From Hypoxylon rubiginosum (lineage: Eukaryota > Ascomycota > Sordariomycetes > Xylariales > Hypoxylaceae), in contig CADCXA010000007.1 of assembly GCA_902806565.1 (NCBI GenBank), positions 558,001 to 622,000 of the forward strand: a DNA stretch of 64,000 bases, read 5' to 3'. How positions within the stretch are numbered: the stretch's first letter is position 1; every line of letters starts with the position of its first letter. Positions 1 to 11,657 of this stretch are shown here, piece after piece. The translations under genes and the position numbers were made by a program. Under the pieces are notes generated by a model, which worked only from the letters and a program-made list of their open reading frames with translations, did no database searches and was not told the origin of the DNA.

Positions 1-142
1 GACGCCTGAAAAAGACCCCATGCCTATGTACGAAATGAAGGACGAATTGTTTAATAGACAGTCATGTGAGTGTGCTCTATGGGCCACATATCAATTGTTC
101 GCGATTAACAGAGTCGAGATCTCCAAAATGGCTGTATTCCTA

Positions 143-408
143 GACTATCAACGTCATGGTGTTGGGCGTGTGCTGCTGTAGATATCGCCGACAGGCTCAA
201 GCTTCCAGTATTGTACTTCGAGGATACAGGAGCTGGACCGCCGTTTTACAAGAATGTGGGAGGCTTCGAGAGATTAACGAATGTAGGAATAGTTCACAAA
301 GCTGAGGTCACCGGTGGAGGACAGAACGTCGAAGTCCCGCTGATGGTCAGGATGCCAGGCAACGCAAAGGGTTCCAAATTCGATGACTGGTATCTAAAGA
401 ATACCTAG
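143..408 (+). pseudogene. GNAT-like acetyltransferase remnant
   Basis: Two adjoining open frames read like the C-terminal half of a GCN5-related N-acetyltransferase. The frame at 143-178 encodes DYQRHGVGRVLL, which resembles the acetyl-CoA-binding R/Q-x-x-G-x-G/A motif followed by a helix. It then hits a TAG at 179-181. The continuation, IADRLKLPVLYFEDTG, lies one frame over from about 181 and stays open to a stop at 406-408. It includes FYKNVGGFE, which resembles the usual 'YEKYGFE' strand near the GNAT C-terminus. No start codon or N-terminal half is visible nearby. I read it as a decayed gene with a single-base frameshift, although an unrecognised intron or a sequencing error could produce the same pattern. 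Family assignment is by motif only. Confidence 0.5.
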
Positions 409-553
409 AGGCTTATGGCCTGCGGAAATAGATCCTGATCGACAAATTAGCAAGCGCATCAAAGTTTGAGGAGCAGTAGACTTATCCCCAGGATGAGGGG
501 GCTGTCCTTCACCCAGTCAAGAGTGTAGGACAGCCTGGGACTGCCTCCCAAAT

Positions 554-736
554 GGCCTGTCCCTTAAACATATTCCCCAAAAAGAGTTTCCCAGAGACAA
601 GGCTCACCGTGTCGATGCCATTCGTTTCGCAGCGACCAAAGCCGGACAAGCACAAAACTTTGACTCCAACTCTAGATGGGTCCCGGCTCTGTTCTTCTAC
701 GAAGAATTATCTCCAACAGATCGCCTTGCAGCATAA
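554..736 (+). pseudogene. Open-frame gene fragment, unknown family
   Basis: The frame at 554-736 is open and protein-like: it encodes RVDAIRFAATKAGQAQNFDS, then SRWVPALFFYEELSPTDRLAA and a stop. It has no ATG start, and an overlapping frame (552-896) is of lower compositional quality. I do not recognise the family. It sits just downstream of the GNAT-like remnant and may belong to the same decayed gene or to a neighbour that lost its 5' part. Confidence is low and rests only on the coding-like composition. Confidence 0.25.
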
Positions 737-740
737 GACT

Positions 741-2675
741 CTAGAGCGTACCCCATGCCACCTCCTTCCAAACCCATTCGAGCCATCTTCGACCAAGTCT
801 ACCGTTGAAACCGGCGAATCGTATCACAACAACCACGCCGATCCTAATCTCAAGAGGGAAGCTCTTTCTGTTGAACGCACTGCCAACGTGGACTAGTTTT
901 TGATTCCTCCCCATCGAGCTCGCGCGAGCGGTAAAGGGGGGCATTTCCGTACGGCCAAAAGACATCCATAAAAGCCGCACTGTCATCTCTCCTCAGCCTA
1001 TGCCTGGTAGAGGGAGGGAAATCCATCGACTGCCGCGAGAGCATTCAACGGAAAGCGTTTGGCGTCCTCCATCATCGTGGGATGAGACGCACGAGAGGAG
1101 GTTAATGCGCCTGGTCGGACCTCACATGACGTGACACATCGATGGCGGGCGCCGGGACGTGGTACCGGGAGTTGGATAGCGCTGGAAGGTGAAGTGGATG
1201 GATCCGGGACGGCTCATGGGAACAAGTCAGGTTTTAGACCGACAGCTGCAGATAGCTAGATTGTGACCAGGAATGAAAAGGGTACCGAGAGTGTATGACA
1301 TGGCAGTAGAGGTCAAGAGCACATAGGTGAATTTCTGTTGTAACCGCATGACCGTCGCTCACCCAGCTTAAGCGTAGGTGATTCTGGCGAACCGGATCAG
1401 CGATAGAATCGATTGAAATAGCCATAGTGCCCCGACTGTGTGTAGCCGATGTCACGCCCTTCCCTCTCCATTTTGGAGGCACAGATACGGCCGAAATAAG
1501 CCAGTACCACGTCTAGCCAATAGCAGCAAGCTATCAGGAATACCATGTTTCACCTTATGCAGCCCGACAAACATCACCGGTACGGTAACGAAACGACCAG
1601 AGTACAAGTTCCAGCGGCGCAAAGCTGACGAGCGACTCCAGACCAGGAGTTCTTACCCAAAACGACTCATAGCAAAGGCCCTCGCACACCCGAAAGGCGA
1701 CTGGATTGTCCAACTGCCGCCCTTCCACCCCACGAAGCACCGGTCGGCCAAACCTGCTTTTCAGCAGGGCGAGGCGTCACGGAAGCAACTTGAGACTTAG
1801 AAGGCGGACCGTAGACGACTATAAGCGCAAGACTGAGAACCAAGGAGATGCTTAGGGTTAAGTTCCGAAACATCGTTCCCTGGCAGCCGGACCGTTGGCC
1901 AGACCTAGCTAGCCACCTTCGCACAACTATCCTCACGCGGCACGCTTGATTTCGAGCAGCGACGTGTTATGCGAGGTTTTTCGGAACCGACCGAGGGGTC
2001 GCGAAGACATTCCTTTCGGAAAACGAGAATCGGAGGACTGTGGTGGAGGCGTCGTGCGAGTTATGTAGGAATTCGATCTTGCTCAGCTAAGGAGAAGACG
2101 AAGAGCGAAAGAGATCCGACTTGAGGGGGATGCGACGTGACGGAAGATGATCCGATTCGTATCTCGGATTGAATTTCAAGGTAGACTTGTCTCCGGCATA
2201 GAAACTAGGAAGTTGGTCATTGGGTGTCTGCTAGAGTACGATGATTGGTGAGAGGATGAAAGTAAATTAGGTGCAAGTCGCGTTGCATTTAGAGACCGCG
2301 TCTTGTCAGCTGGCAGAGACTCTGACACCTGGTACTTTATTGCCCCGCTACGCCAAAGATGCCCCGCCACAAGTGCCCCGATAAGTACATGTGCTTAAGC
2401 AGCCTGGCAGCTTCAATTAATCGGTACCTTAGGTCTTACAAATTGCCCATCTCATTTCCATCTTCTATCAAGAATCTTCTATCAAGAAACAGCCTGTCTA
2501 CCACAAGATATAATTCTCTATATACCGCTTGTTACTTAATTTGAACTGGCAATATATCAAGTTCCAATTTCGATTACGATTTTTCAAAGGTGGCCACCAA
2601 ACTATTCGAAATATTTAACACCAAGTCGAAGAACACCAAGTCGAAGAACTTTGTAAACCATACGTCAACGCCACG
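741..2675. other. Intergenic, no supported gene
   Basis: Only short overlapping ORFs on both strands are present, with no recognisable domains. The segment just before 2676 should hold the promoter of the Rtp1-like gene. The 2580-2650 stretch contains a short direct repeat (accaagtcgaagaac, twice). Confidence 0.5.
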
Positions 2676-5507
2676 ATGGGCGATCCAGCCGATACAAGAA
2701 AGGAAACCCTCTCATCTGCTATCGAGAAGACTGCAACCAAAGCATTTCAACCTTCGGGTGATGATGCATCTCGCTCGGAAGGCCAGCGGGAGTTGGGATC
2801 TCTCTTGTCGAGGTAAGTAGGATAGCGGAGGTACAATTTCATTCTCTAAACTATAGCTGTAGGGCCAACACGATGGCGTTGATGTCTGCTCTAAGCAAGT
2901 TAACCCAGCCGGAACGCGTTCCGGTATGGCTTCGAGTTCACTTGATGGACATACTCACCTTGCTTCCTCAGCGTCCAGACGGCGTCCGGGCTACACTGGA
3001 GTTTGTCTTTTCCGTTCATCCGTCAGGTACCGTGAAATCGTCTGAGGCCGGGGCACCCCAGAAGCAGGGCGCAAATATCACCATGGAGGCGTTAAGGATG
3101 GCCACAAATCTACTGTCTGCCCCGCCCGCCACCATCCCTCCCGAGCAGTGGTTCCCGGGTATCGCGCCGCAGCTTTTAGCCCTTCTCGATGGGAAAGATG
3201 GCCCAGACCTCGTGAAAGCTGCTGCGTATGTCATCGGATTTGGCGTGTTAGGGAGAAAGCAGTTTGGAGCACCCGGTATGGCGAACCTGAGTGAAAACCT
3301 GTGAAGCATTGCACTGCTGACATGCGTATCTAGGGACGCCCGGTTGGAAAGCGTTTGCCGAACCGATGTTGACCAATATAAATCCTACGTTATCAAGGCA
3401 GAGACCGGTACGAGACTCTCTTGCACTTGCCGCCGCCGATCTGGGCGATGTTGTCGACTTACGTAGAGAAACCGTCCTTGTCGGAGCGGACGAGTTGTAT
3501 ACCGCGTTAAAGCGTCTCTCCTCCTTGCTAAATTCACATCCAAACCCGGGTTTAACAAAAAGGCTCCTCGCCCCTTTAGTCTCACCATTATGGACGATAA
3601 GTACGTGGCCATCTACGAGCAAAGAGTTTGACGAACGATATCGACGTCCGGCAAATACCCTCCTACAGATCTATCTTAAACTAGCGGGATCACCAGACAA
3701 ATTTCGTGCACTTCTTGGAAAATTGCTTGACAATGGCAACGTCGGAGCCTCTAATATTAGGTGGATGTACGATCAGCTCAGCGATTCTACTCTTCAGGTG
3801 AAACGCATGCAAGGAAGCACGAATGTTGTGGATCTAGATTTGGACCTGGGCCTTTTGGAATCAAAGTCGGATGCTTTTGTTCAACTCCTGCAATCGGTGG
3901 GAACCGATCTAGACATTTCTACGCTTTTCCTAAATTTACTCGAGAACTCGCTTGGATCCACGGAGCCCACTCATGAGATCAAAATAAAACCCGAGACCGA
4001 ACAGCAAACGGACTCGGTAGTACGGATAATCGAGGCGAAGATGCTACAGAAGATGATGGAGAAGCTGCCCGACCAGTTGGTATCGAGCTGGAAGCAAATG
4101 CTCGAACTGGTCAGTCAAATATTGAGCGGGGCGCAGACATCCCCAGCAAATGACGATGCCATACCTGTAGCACTCAGCTTGCTGAATCTCGTAGTCGCGG
4201 CCCCGGGATTTCAAAGATCCAACGCGCCCTCTGGTACCCTCGCATCTATCGAGAGCTCCCTCGAAAGGATAAGCAAGGCACAGGATACCGGCGTGTCGCA
4301 AACGGCTCACAACCTCTCCCTCCTTCTCAAATATCGAGATACGATAGACGATCCCTCCGAACGAACTACAGCACCGACAGACCGCCAAGTGGAAGACCGC
4401 AAGACCTACAACCTGGCCATATCCTACATCACGCAGGCAGATTCGCCCCCGCCAGTACGTACAGAAGGCCTCAGCTTGCTGTCAGGTCTGGTACGAGCTA
4501 GCAGTCCTATCATCGACGTCCAGGCTACGCTAGTTCTGCTCTCGTCCCTGCTAAACGAGGACGACGATTACATCAACTTGACAGTAGTTAGAATGTTCAC
4601 GCAGCTAGCGAGCAAGCATCCCCGCTCGACTACCAAGGAAATACTAGAGCACTACGTCGACACCGGCGAGAGAGAAACCACAGATGCCCGTCTACGATTT
4701 GGCGAAGCGTTGCTCCAGGTGATCCAGCGCCTAGGTGAAACCTTTTCGGGAGATACGGCAAAACAAGTAGGCGAAGCGCTCCTCTCCATCGCCGGTCGGC
4801 GCGGACACCGTCCTAAGACGAAGGCTAGACAAGAGCGCGCCGAGGTGCTCGAGAAGAGGAAGAACAAGGCTGCTAATGACGCCTGGCAGGGCGAGATGCC
4901 TGACCTGAGCGAGCTCGACGAGGACCAGACGGAGGAAGAGAAAGCGAGGAACGAAATCATCGCCCAGATCGTGTCTGGCTGGGAGAGTAAGCGCGGCGCC
5001 GAAGACACGCGCATGCGCGCTTCCGCCCTATCCATATTTTCGGTCGGTATCGAGACCAACGTTGCCGGACTAGGCGCCACCCTTGTCGAGGCTGCTGTTG
5101 ACCTGTGTATCAATGTGCTCACCCTCGAGTCGGGCCCGGAGACGGGTATCCTGCGCCGCGCCGCCATCGTCCTAGTCTTGCACTTCGTGCGCGCCCTCGC
5201 AGATGCCCGCGAACATGGCAGGCGCCTCGGTTTCGGGCTGCCCGACTCCAGCCGCGAGGATATCACAAGGGTACTCGAGTATGTGGCGCACACGGACAAC
5301 GACGGGCTTGTGCGGGAGCACGCGAATGACGTTGTGGAGAGCCTGCAGAATTGGCAGCTGAGCGCGCTCGTGCCTCCGGAAGCGCTCCATGGCGGAGACT
5401 CGGCGCCGTTGACGAGGTTGGCTGGGTTGGATATTGGGACTCATTCGAAACCGAGTTTGCCTCCGCTAGAACCCGGGGTTAGGCCTAGAATCGAAGAGAT
5501 AGAGTAG
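2676..5507 (+). CDS. RTP1: Rtp1/Tango6-family protein (RNA polymerase II import/assembly factor)
   Basis: Proposed exons are 2676-2812, 2857-3275 and 3334-5507, giving 909 residues. Intron 1 (GTAAGT..CTATAG) and intron 2 (GTATGG..TCTAG) restore one frame across the segments. The protein is an all-helical ARM/HEAT-like repeat protein without membrane segments. About residues 555-665 (VRTEGLSLLSGLVRAS and following) resemble the RTP1 C1 domain. A charged linker follows (KARQERAEVLEKRKNKAAND). About residues 744-790 (TRMRASALSIFSVGIET) resemble the RTP1 C2 domain. In yeast, Rtp1 is cytoplasmic and helps nuclear import and assembly of RNA polymerase II and related complexes; animal TANGO6 is the homologue. 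The length is near that of fungal family members. The start at 2676 is supported by phase and by the lack of an upstream in-frame ATG before stops. It converges on the transporter gene, with under 300 bp between stops. Confidence 0.82.
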
Positions 5508-5796
5508 CTGATTAGTAGTTAGGACTAGCCAAATAAGAGCTGCGTCACGATCACTGATCACTAATTTGCAGAAATATCTGCTCAGCTTTCTTTCTGCTCA
5601 TTTCGAAGATTGACCATGTATAGGAATACTAGAAACGCAGTGAAGATCTAACATGCTCTTCGTCCTCTTCCTCTATCTCCTTTCTCGGGTATAATCACTC
5701 TCGACATCTGCCTGACGCATATTTCCACTTAGCACATCATACTTGCTACCAAAGTTCTGTTACTTCGATCTAAACTCCCAGTGCTTTTGTACCCTT

Positions 5797-7743
5797 CTAC
5801 TCAGTCCGCTGTTCCTTGGGCCAAAGCAACTCTCTATTCCAGAGACAGCGCAACATTTTCACGAGAACGAGGATCCAGACGACGATAAGCAGGCCAGCCA
5901 TGACGCAGCCAGCTACGCGGAGCCCATTGCTACCAACCGCGGCGGCCAGAGCTAGCGTAGCTGTAACAAGGGCTGTGTTGGGGAACACGAAAGACCACCA
6001 GGTCATCTGGAAGGGCATCTTGCACTCGGGGCGCACGTATTTCCACAGCGAGCCAACCGATACCAGAAAAAACCATATGCTGAGACCCCAAAGCCATAGT
6101 CCTATCATAGTTGAGAGCAGCCGGAGGATCACAATGCTGTGTGTCGAACCTTGGAAGCTGTCTGGGATGACGATTTGGGATTGCTGGCCAAGGGAGACTA
6201 ATGCGCGTTAGTAATGGACGTGAGGCACAAACCAGATCAGTTCTATTTGACGTATCGAATGATCAGGTTTATATAGGCGTTTGAGATCAGGAAAGGGGCC
6301 AGGGGTCAATGAACAGGTTGTCCTACCTAGTCCAGCAACCGTGAACCCGCTAGGTCCAATGGAGATGAACTAATAAGATGTCAGTTCCATCTCGGATCCC
6401 ACAAGAGTTATTGACTGCAGCTTACCACACCCGGCCGTTGCATATCTCTAGGTAATTTTTGAGTCATGAGACGATATATGAACGCCGCACATATCATGAA
6501 GCTGATAAGAAAGCCGGTTCCTTGCACGGTGACGGCACACATCGCTATCGCTAGCCTGTTTACCGGCGAATTGGTCGAAGTCGCTTCATCCGCAGCTATG
6601 AGACTACTAGCGAAAGGTGCGGTTAAGAGTAATGGATAGGCCGGAAACACCCAGACCGGCGTCATCGTGTGAATGGGAAATATCCTGCAGAAGAAGGCTT
6701 GTTAGAGTTTGACGAGCGCCGAAGTCGATTTTCACGATTTTGACAAAGTTGCTTACTGAGTCGACCAGAGAACCAAATACATGCCGGCGCTAGCCACTAC
6801 GCTGACGATGATATAGATCCAAAACAGCCATTCCATCGTGTGACGAAGCCATGGACCTGTCATAGGGATTCCATATTCGCACGTGTTGATGAGGATAGTT
6901 GCTACACTGTCTTCCTGGTCAGTGATATAATACGGCCAATGTATGAGCATGACTTACGATACTACCTAATGAGGGACCATTAGTTTCTCGCCAAAAATGA
7001 TATATCTGGGAAGCTAAACTTACCACGGCAGGAATAAAAAGAGACTCCATCTGGTCCAAGAACGAACTCATGAAGCTCCCAGGGACCATGACGAATCTCA
7101 TTGTGATCAGGACGCAGTTCATAAAGAAGAGACACAGGTTGAAAAGGAAGAAGACAAGGCCGATGTACCAGAGCCACTCAGCGCGATAGGGGGTCCATAC
7201 TAATAATTCGCGGTTAGACACTTGTAATTTATTCGATGCGCTAAGGGTGAGAAGCCGAGGATGAAAACTCACCGGAGTGGAGGACGTTGGCGACGCCACC
7301 GGTTGCCTGTATAGTTACTCGGTTGAACATGTGTGAAAATGGGCGACATGACCTCATTTGTCAATGGCTTGGCTTACCATAGTCTAGAGTGTCATTAGCA
7401 AGCAGGTTCACACAGACTGCGAAATCCGCCAGAAACGAAGTGAAATTCATTTGAAGCATACCATCGTAAACCAAGTCCATTGATGACAACATATCCGATC
7501 ACGAATCCCAACCTTGCTCCCCCCTTTCGATCTTCTCGCGCCAGAGATCATCCTAGCTAAACTTTCGGCATTGGGTGGACTAGGAAGAGGAACGACAGGC
7601 GGCCACTTCTCCCGCTGATCTCGATTTGATATTGAAGTTACCGGCGAAGCAGCACCACCCCGACCGAAATGGTCCTCGCCCGGTGTTACATAGCCGTTGA
7701 TGGCGACCTCGATGTCGACTTGGGTAGTTAGAGCTCTTGACAT
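5797..7743 (-). CDS. TDT/SLAC1-family anion transporter (Ssu1/Mae1-like)
   Basis: Nine exons on the minus strand join in phase: 7743-7462, 7383-7378, 7306-7273, 7199-7024, 6965-6958, 6906-6757, 6684-6426, 6369-6327 and 6197-5797. They give 452 residues. The protein is very hydrophobic with about ten membrane spans and family signatures in order: a cytosolic N-tail, WTWFTM-TM-ATGGVANVLHS, ESLFIPAVV, the membrane hairpin GPWLRHTMEW, MTPVWVFPAYPLL, FIYRLMTQKLP and IGPSGFTVAGL, ending in a charged C-tail. These mark the tellurite-resistance/dicarboxylate transporter family, which includes the yeast sulfite pump Ssu1 and the malate permease Mae1. The plasma membrane is the likely site. The substrate (sulfite, malate or another anion) cannot be told from sequence. 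Two exons are only 6 and 8 nt long, yet both are needed to complete conserved motifs. An ATG four codons upstream (7755) is an alternative start. Confidence 0.85.
6958..6965 (-). other. 8-nt microexon of the TDT transporter gene
   Basis: GTAGTATC lies between a CTCATTAG acceptor and a GTAAGT donor. Its inclusion links AVV to SVATILINTCEYG in one frame (VV-S with a split serine codon). Skipping it would shift the frame, since 8 is not a multiple of 3. Confidence 0.7.
7378..7383 (-). other. 6-nt microexon of the TDT transporter gene
   Basis: The six bases encode Thr-Met. They are flanked by a branch-like TGCTAATGAC plus CTCTAG acceptor on the 5' side and a GTAAGC donor on the 3' side. Without them the motif WFTM-TM-ATGG would be two residues short. 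Confidence 0.7.
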
Positions 7744-7755
7744 TTCAACATGCAA

Positions 7756-9767
7756 AAGTCGTCGGGGCCTCGAGTAAGGAGTTTGGAGGCTATGTAAATG
7801 CCGATGAGAAGGACAGGCTCGACGTGAGACAAGGCTGACTGGAAGTTGACTAGGGTGGTCACAAAAACCACAAAATGTAGGACGATAGAGCCGACGTTAG
7901 AAATAGACATAATCTAGCCACGAGTCCTATCGGGAGCGCGATCTAGATGTGATGAGAATAAGGGGGTGAGAGGGGAGAGCGTGTTGCGAAGATGTCGCCA
8001 AGAGAGGAGATATATATGTATGTCACCTAGCACCTAGCACCTAGCACTTAGGTACCTAGGCAGGTATAGGCGTAATGAGAGCGTGACGGAGTAGAATAGC
8101 GCTAGTCTTTGCCTTTGCGTCGTGCCCGCGTGGAGCCCGCGTAGGGGGGGTTATAAAATACTACTTTAGACTTAGATCTTTGCCGGATCGGCGTCGTCGC
8201 CTCCACGTTTCTCGAATGTAACTCGATCTGGTTCGTGTACGTGCAATGTGGAACGTGGAACTGGTCGTACGAATGTGATGCGTGAGCTGGTGAAGTGGTG
8301 GTAATGGCGGTAGCTGTAGTCGGGTGTAGGTAGAGGTAGACGTTGGTTAAGAGGTACGGTAGAGTGGTAGGATAGGGTACCAGGTCTAGGGGACATAGCA
8401 AAAGCAAGCATCTCATTTTCTCCTGGTTACCCCCCTGCCCCCTACCTGTATACTTTATCTTATCGCCAATAACCTACCAATCATTACTCACCCCTCACTA
8501 AAGCCCCGCCTATATTCTTTGAGATTCTCAAACTAGTGCTCGGGTATGACGGCATAGCGCATATTGTTTAAACCCTTCGTACTTCAATTTCTTACGTGCT
8601 GTATCTTTGTATGTGTATCTTCTGTTGAGGCACATTCTATTTTGATTTCTAAACCTCACTTGAATCAACCAGCTCAGTCTTGTTATTTCGTGCGCTACAT
8701 TTTGGCAGTACGTCAATCAATACGCCACTACCTAGCATCCGAAGATACTCAATTGTCCTCGTGGTCCGGCGGTGATGTTTCGGCAACTTGGCCGACATGT
8801 AATGATCTAGAGGCCTGGTGTGTGCCCTAAACATTGCTAGAACTACTAGAATACGCTGAAAATAACCAAGACGCCACCAGCGATCTATCTTCCATACAGC
8901 CATGCTGACAGCCCTGAGCCAGCCCCGAGCTAGCACCAGGCCAGCACTCTAGACACATAATTTATGTAACACAGCGCTGGACTGTAGCGGGGCTTTCCGG
9001 CGTCCAGTGACCCAAGGCATCGGGTTGGGGAACAACAATTCCAGGTCAGCTAGGCCAGGCCACGACAGGGAAGTTCTCATTCACTAATCCACTAATTCAC
9101 CAAGGTTAGGCCGTCATTCAGGCATTTTACTGTCCTTGTCCAAGCCACATCTCTTACAATCTCGCATGCATCTCACGTCTCTTCCCAACAACTTTTAACT
9201 ATGTCTACCTTAGGTCTACATATGTATATATAAATTCATACCTACCTCTTTAAGTACATATATAATGAAATATTAAAATTCCCTCCCTAAGCTGAAGTCG
9301 GTGGCACATACAGCACGTATCGAGGATATATTCTACACCCATCTACTTGTCCACCCAAGGAACGATTAATGGTTAATTCGCATCTTGGTCATCCCGTGTC
9401 TGCCGTATCGCCGCCGTCTTCTGCATTACCCAATCGAAAATCTGGCGCGGGGACTAGATATACCTCTTCATCACTTTGTCCAACAAACCTGCCGGATCTC
9501 CCGACCTGATTCAATCTTGACATTCCTACACCTGGTTCGGATATCGGATGGATACAGTGGCGTGTCTTATGAAAACCTAGTACCACAAGTCACATCCTTC
9601 TTTGGGAGTACTTTAAGGTGGCGATGGGTCTCAGTCGTGGTCCCCCGAAACGGTGGTCCTTGAACGACACCTACGGTTAGTCAGTCTTGGTTGAGGACCC
9701 ATTTGCATGACATGTTTAAGACCTACAGACTCTTGCGCCTCGTAGAGCGCCTCGTAGAACTTGGCTA
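7756..9767. other. Divergent intergenic region, no supported gene
   Basis: This 2-kb gap separates the divergently transcribed transporter and PP2C genes and must contain both promoters. There is a short CCTAGCA-type tandem (about 8027-8047) beside a TACCTAGG palindrome. Short ORFs on both strands (for example 8102-8416 and 9385-9663) show no domain and are not called. Confidence 0.5.
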
Positions 9768-11657
9768 ATGAGAGATCGTCTTCGTACAGGCTTCATCGCA
9801 ACCTTCTTCGAACCACAACATGCGCGACCTTATGTTTTCCGGACAGCTGCAAGGTGTAGAGCAACACGACCGCCGTCTAGATCGTTGTCGGTGACCCGAG
9901 ACGCTAGCACCGTATCCCATACCGAATCACAGAATTCTCAGACGCAACCTCCAAAGCACAATGTACAGCGCGGTTTTCACACCTACTTCGTCACGCACCT
10001 CCCATCTTCGTCGCTGCACCCGGACTCGCGTATCGCAACTGGTCCTCACCACAAGCTCCCACGCTCGGCCGCCGCGCCTCATAACTCGATATCCGGCGCC
10101 GCACCCGTATCCCCGCCTCACCTGCCACCCAACCGCGACCTGACCGTCGTTCGTATACCCTTGCGCAGCGCTAAGCATCACTTCGGAGCGGCCGACTCGA
10201 GAGGCTCCCGGCCCTACAACGAAGACACGAACCAGGCGGGCACCATCGACATTCCCGCCTTTGCGAAGCGCGCCCCTATCAGCCTCGTTAGAAATGCCAT
10301 GAACAAGACCGGAGAAGGAACCTCGGCCGATAGCGCGTATGGAGACCCCCAGATCTTCTACTTTGCAGTTTTCGACGGCCACGGGGGCACGCAATGCAGC
10401 AACTTCTTGAGAGACGAGCTCCATGGCTATATCGAGGAGACCGCCGTGGAATTCGAACTACAGAGCAGCCTTCGATCGGCGCAGAAAGGCCGGAAACCAG
10501 ATTCCGGTGCCGCCGGGCCCGCAACCCAGATACTGTCCGACTCGGAGGCTGGCGGGCGGAAGAAGCTTGACCAATTAGACATCAAAGGTTCGGAAGCCGT
10601 CGCGGCCAAGGCAGAGATACCCGAAATAAACAAACACGGCGCGATCCAAGAAGTCGAAAATGCCGATGCTACCGAAAGCGCCAAACCCGTACCGGCCGAA
10701 GCCTCGCAGTGCAAAGCCCTCCGGCTGCAAAAAGAGTTGGTGCAGGAATACAAAAGCACCATAGGCGGATATTTCCGACGCTTCCACCCACCGCATTTCC
10801 GCTTGGAACAGAATCCCGACACTTCGAAATCGCTGGTCAGCATCGAGTCGGTTCTCACCTACGCCTTTCTCCGCGCCGACCTAGACTTTATCACGGCGCA
10901 AGCCCGAAAGCCCGACCCCGACGATCCGTACGTAGCCGACGCCGCTCTGAACACCGACGAAGTGCTAGGCAAACCTCACCATCTACCTCCGTCCGGCCAA
11001 GGCATAGGCGGGCGAACCCGATTTAAGGGGGGCTCGACAGCTTCGGTTGCTCTCATCTCGACACCTACCCCAGCCCCCTTTTGGCATCCGGCCGCGAGTT
11101 CAACATTGCTGGTCGGGCACGTAGGAGATACGCGCGTCCTGTTGTGCGAGACCTCCACAGGACTCTCTCGTCCCTTAACTTCCGACCATCACCCGAGCTC
11201 CCCAAGCGAGTCCCATCGACTTCGCCGGTTCGCGGCGTCCTTTGTGACGGACTCATTCGGCGAGGAGCGGATCCAGGGTCTGGCCAACTCGCGGGCCTTT
11301 GGCGACATGGCGTCCAAGCGTCTAGGCGTGTCGGCCGAACCCGAGATCACGCGCGTCGAGCTGGGACCCGCCCAGTACAGCTTTCTGGTCCTCATGTCCG
11401 ACGGCGTGTCGGGCACGCTGAGCGACCAGGAGATCGTGGACGTGGTCAAGGAAGCGAAGACCCCCGAGCAGGGTGCCCGGGATGTCGTTTCGTACGCGAC
11501 CGAGGTCGGCAGCGACGGCGACAACGCGACCTGCCTCGTGGTTCGGCTCGGCGGGTGGGAGCGCCGGAGTGAAGGCGGGCTGGGTAGTTTGGGGACTAAA
11601 GAGATACGCGATTTTAGAAGGGACGAGGCCCTAGATCCGAGACGAGGAATACGATAG
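9768..11657 (+). CDS. PTC6: Mitochondrial PP2C-type Ser/Thr phosphatase (Ptc6-like)
   Basis: This is a single-exon ORF of 629 residues. All PPM/PP2C metal-binding motifs are present: RPYNED at 148-153, VFDGHGG at 201-207, GGSTASV at 421-427, GHVGDTR at 450-456, SRAFGD at 508-513, SDG at 544-546 and GDNAT near 584-588. A long basic, serine-rich N-terminus (residues 1-60) resembles a mitochondrial presequence. A low-complexity insert of about 110 residues (about 225-330) lies between the second and later motifs. The combination of a late-starting catalytic core, an insert and a conserved SRAFGD block fits the yeast Ptc6/Aup1 group, which acts in mitochondria on pyruvate dehydrogenase and in mitophagy; that role is family knowledge. 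The ATG at 9768 is the first in the frame after upstream stops. It converges on the J-protein gene. Confidence 0.85.
   Translation: MRDRLRTGFIATFFEPQHARPYVFRTAARCRATRPPSRSLSVTRDASTVSHTESQNSQTQPPKHNVQRGFHTYFVTHLPSSSLHPDSRIATGPHHKLPRSAAAPHNSISGAAPVSPPHLPPNRDLTVVRIPLRSAKHHFGAADSRGSRPYNEDTNQAGTIDIPAFAKRAPISLVRNAMNKTGEGTSADSAYGDPQIFYFAVFDGHGGTQCSNFLRDELHGYIEETAVEFELQSSLRSAQKGRKPDSGAAGPATQILSDSEAGGRKKLDQLDIKGSEAVAAKAEIPEINKHGAIQEVENADATESAKPVPAEASQCKALRLQKELVQEYKSTIGGYFRRFHPPHFRLEQNPDTSKSLVSIESVLTYAFLRADLDFITAQARKPDPDDPYVADAALNTDEVLGKPHHLPPSGQGIGGRTRFKGGSTASVALISTPTPAPFWHPAASSTLLVGHVGDTRVLLCETSTGLSRPLTSDHHPSSPSESHRLRRFAASFVTDSFGEERIQGLANSRAFGDMASKRLGVSAEPEITRVELGPAQYSFLVLMSDGVSGTLSDQEIVDVVKEAKTPEQGARDVVSYATEVGSDGDNATCLVVRLGGWERRSEGGLGSLGTKEIRDFRRDEALDPRRGIR

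Noticed and set aside
4652..5299. 215-residue minus-strand ORF opposite the Rtp1-like gene
   Set aside because: Ser/Arg-rich shadow of the sense frame with no motif.
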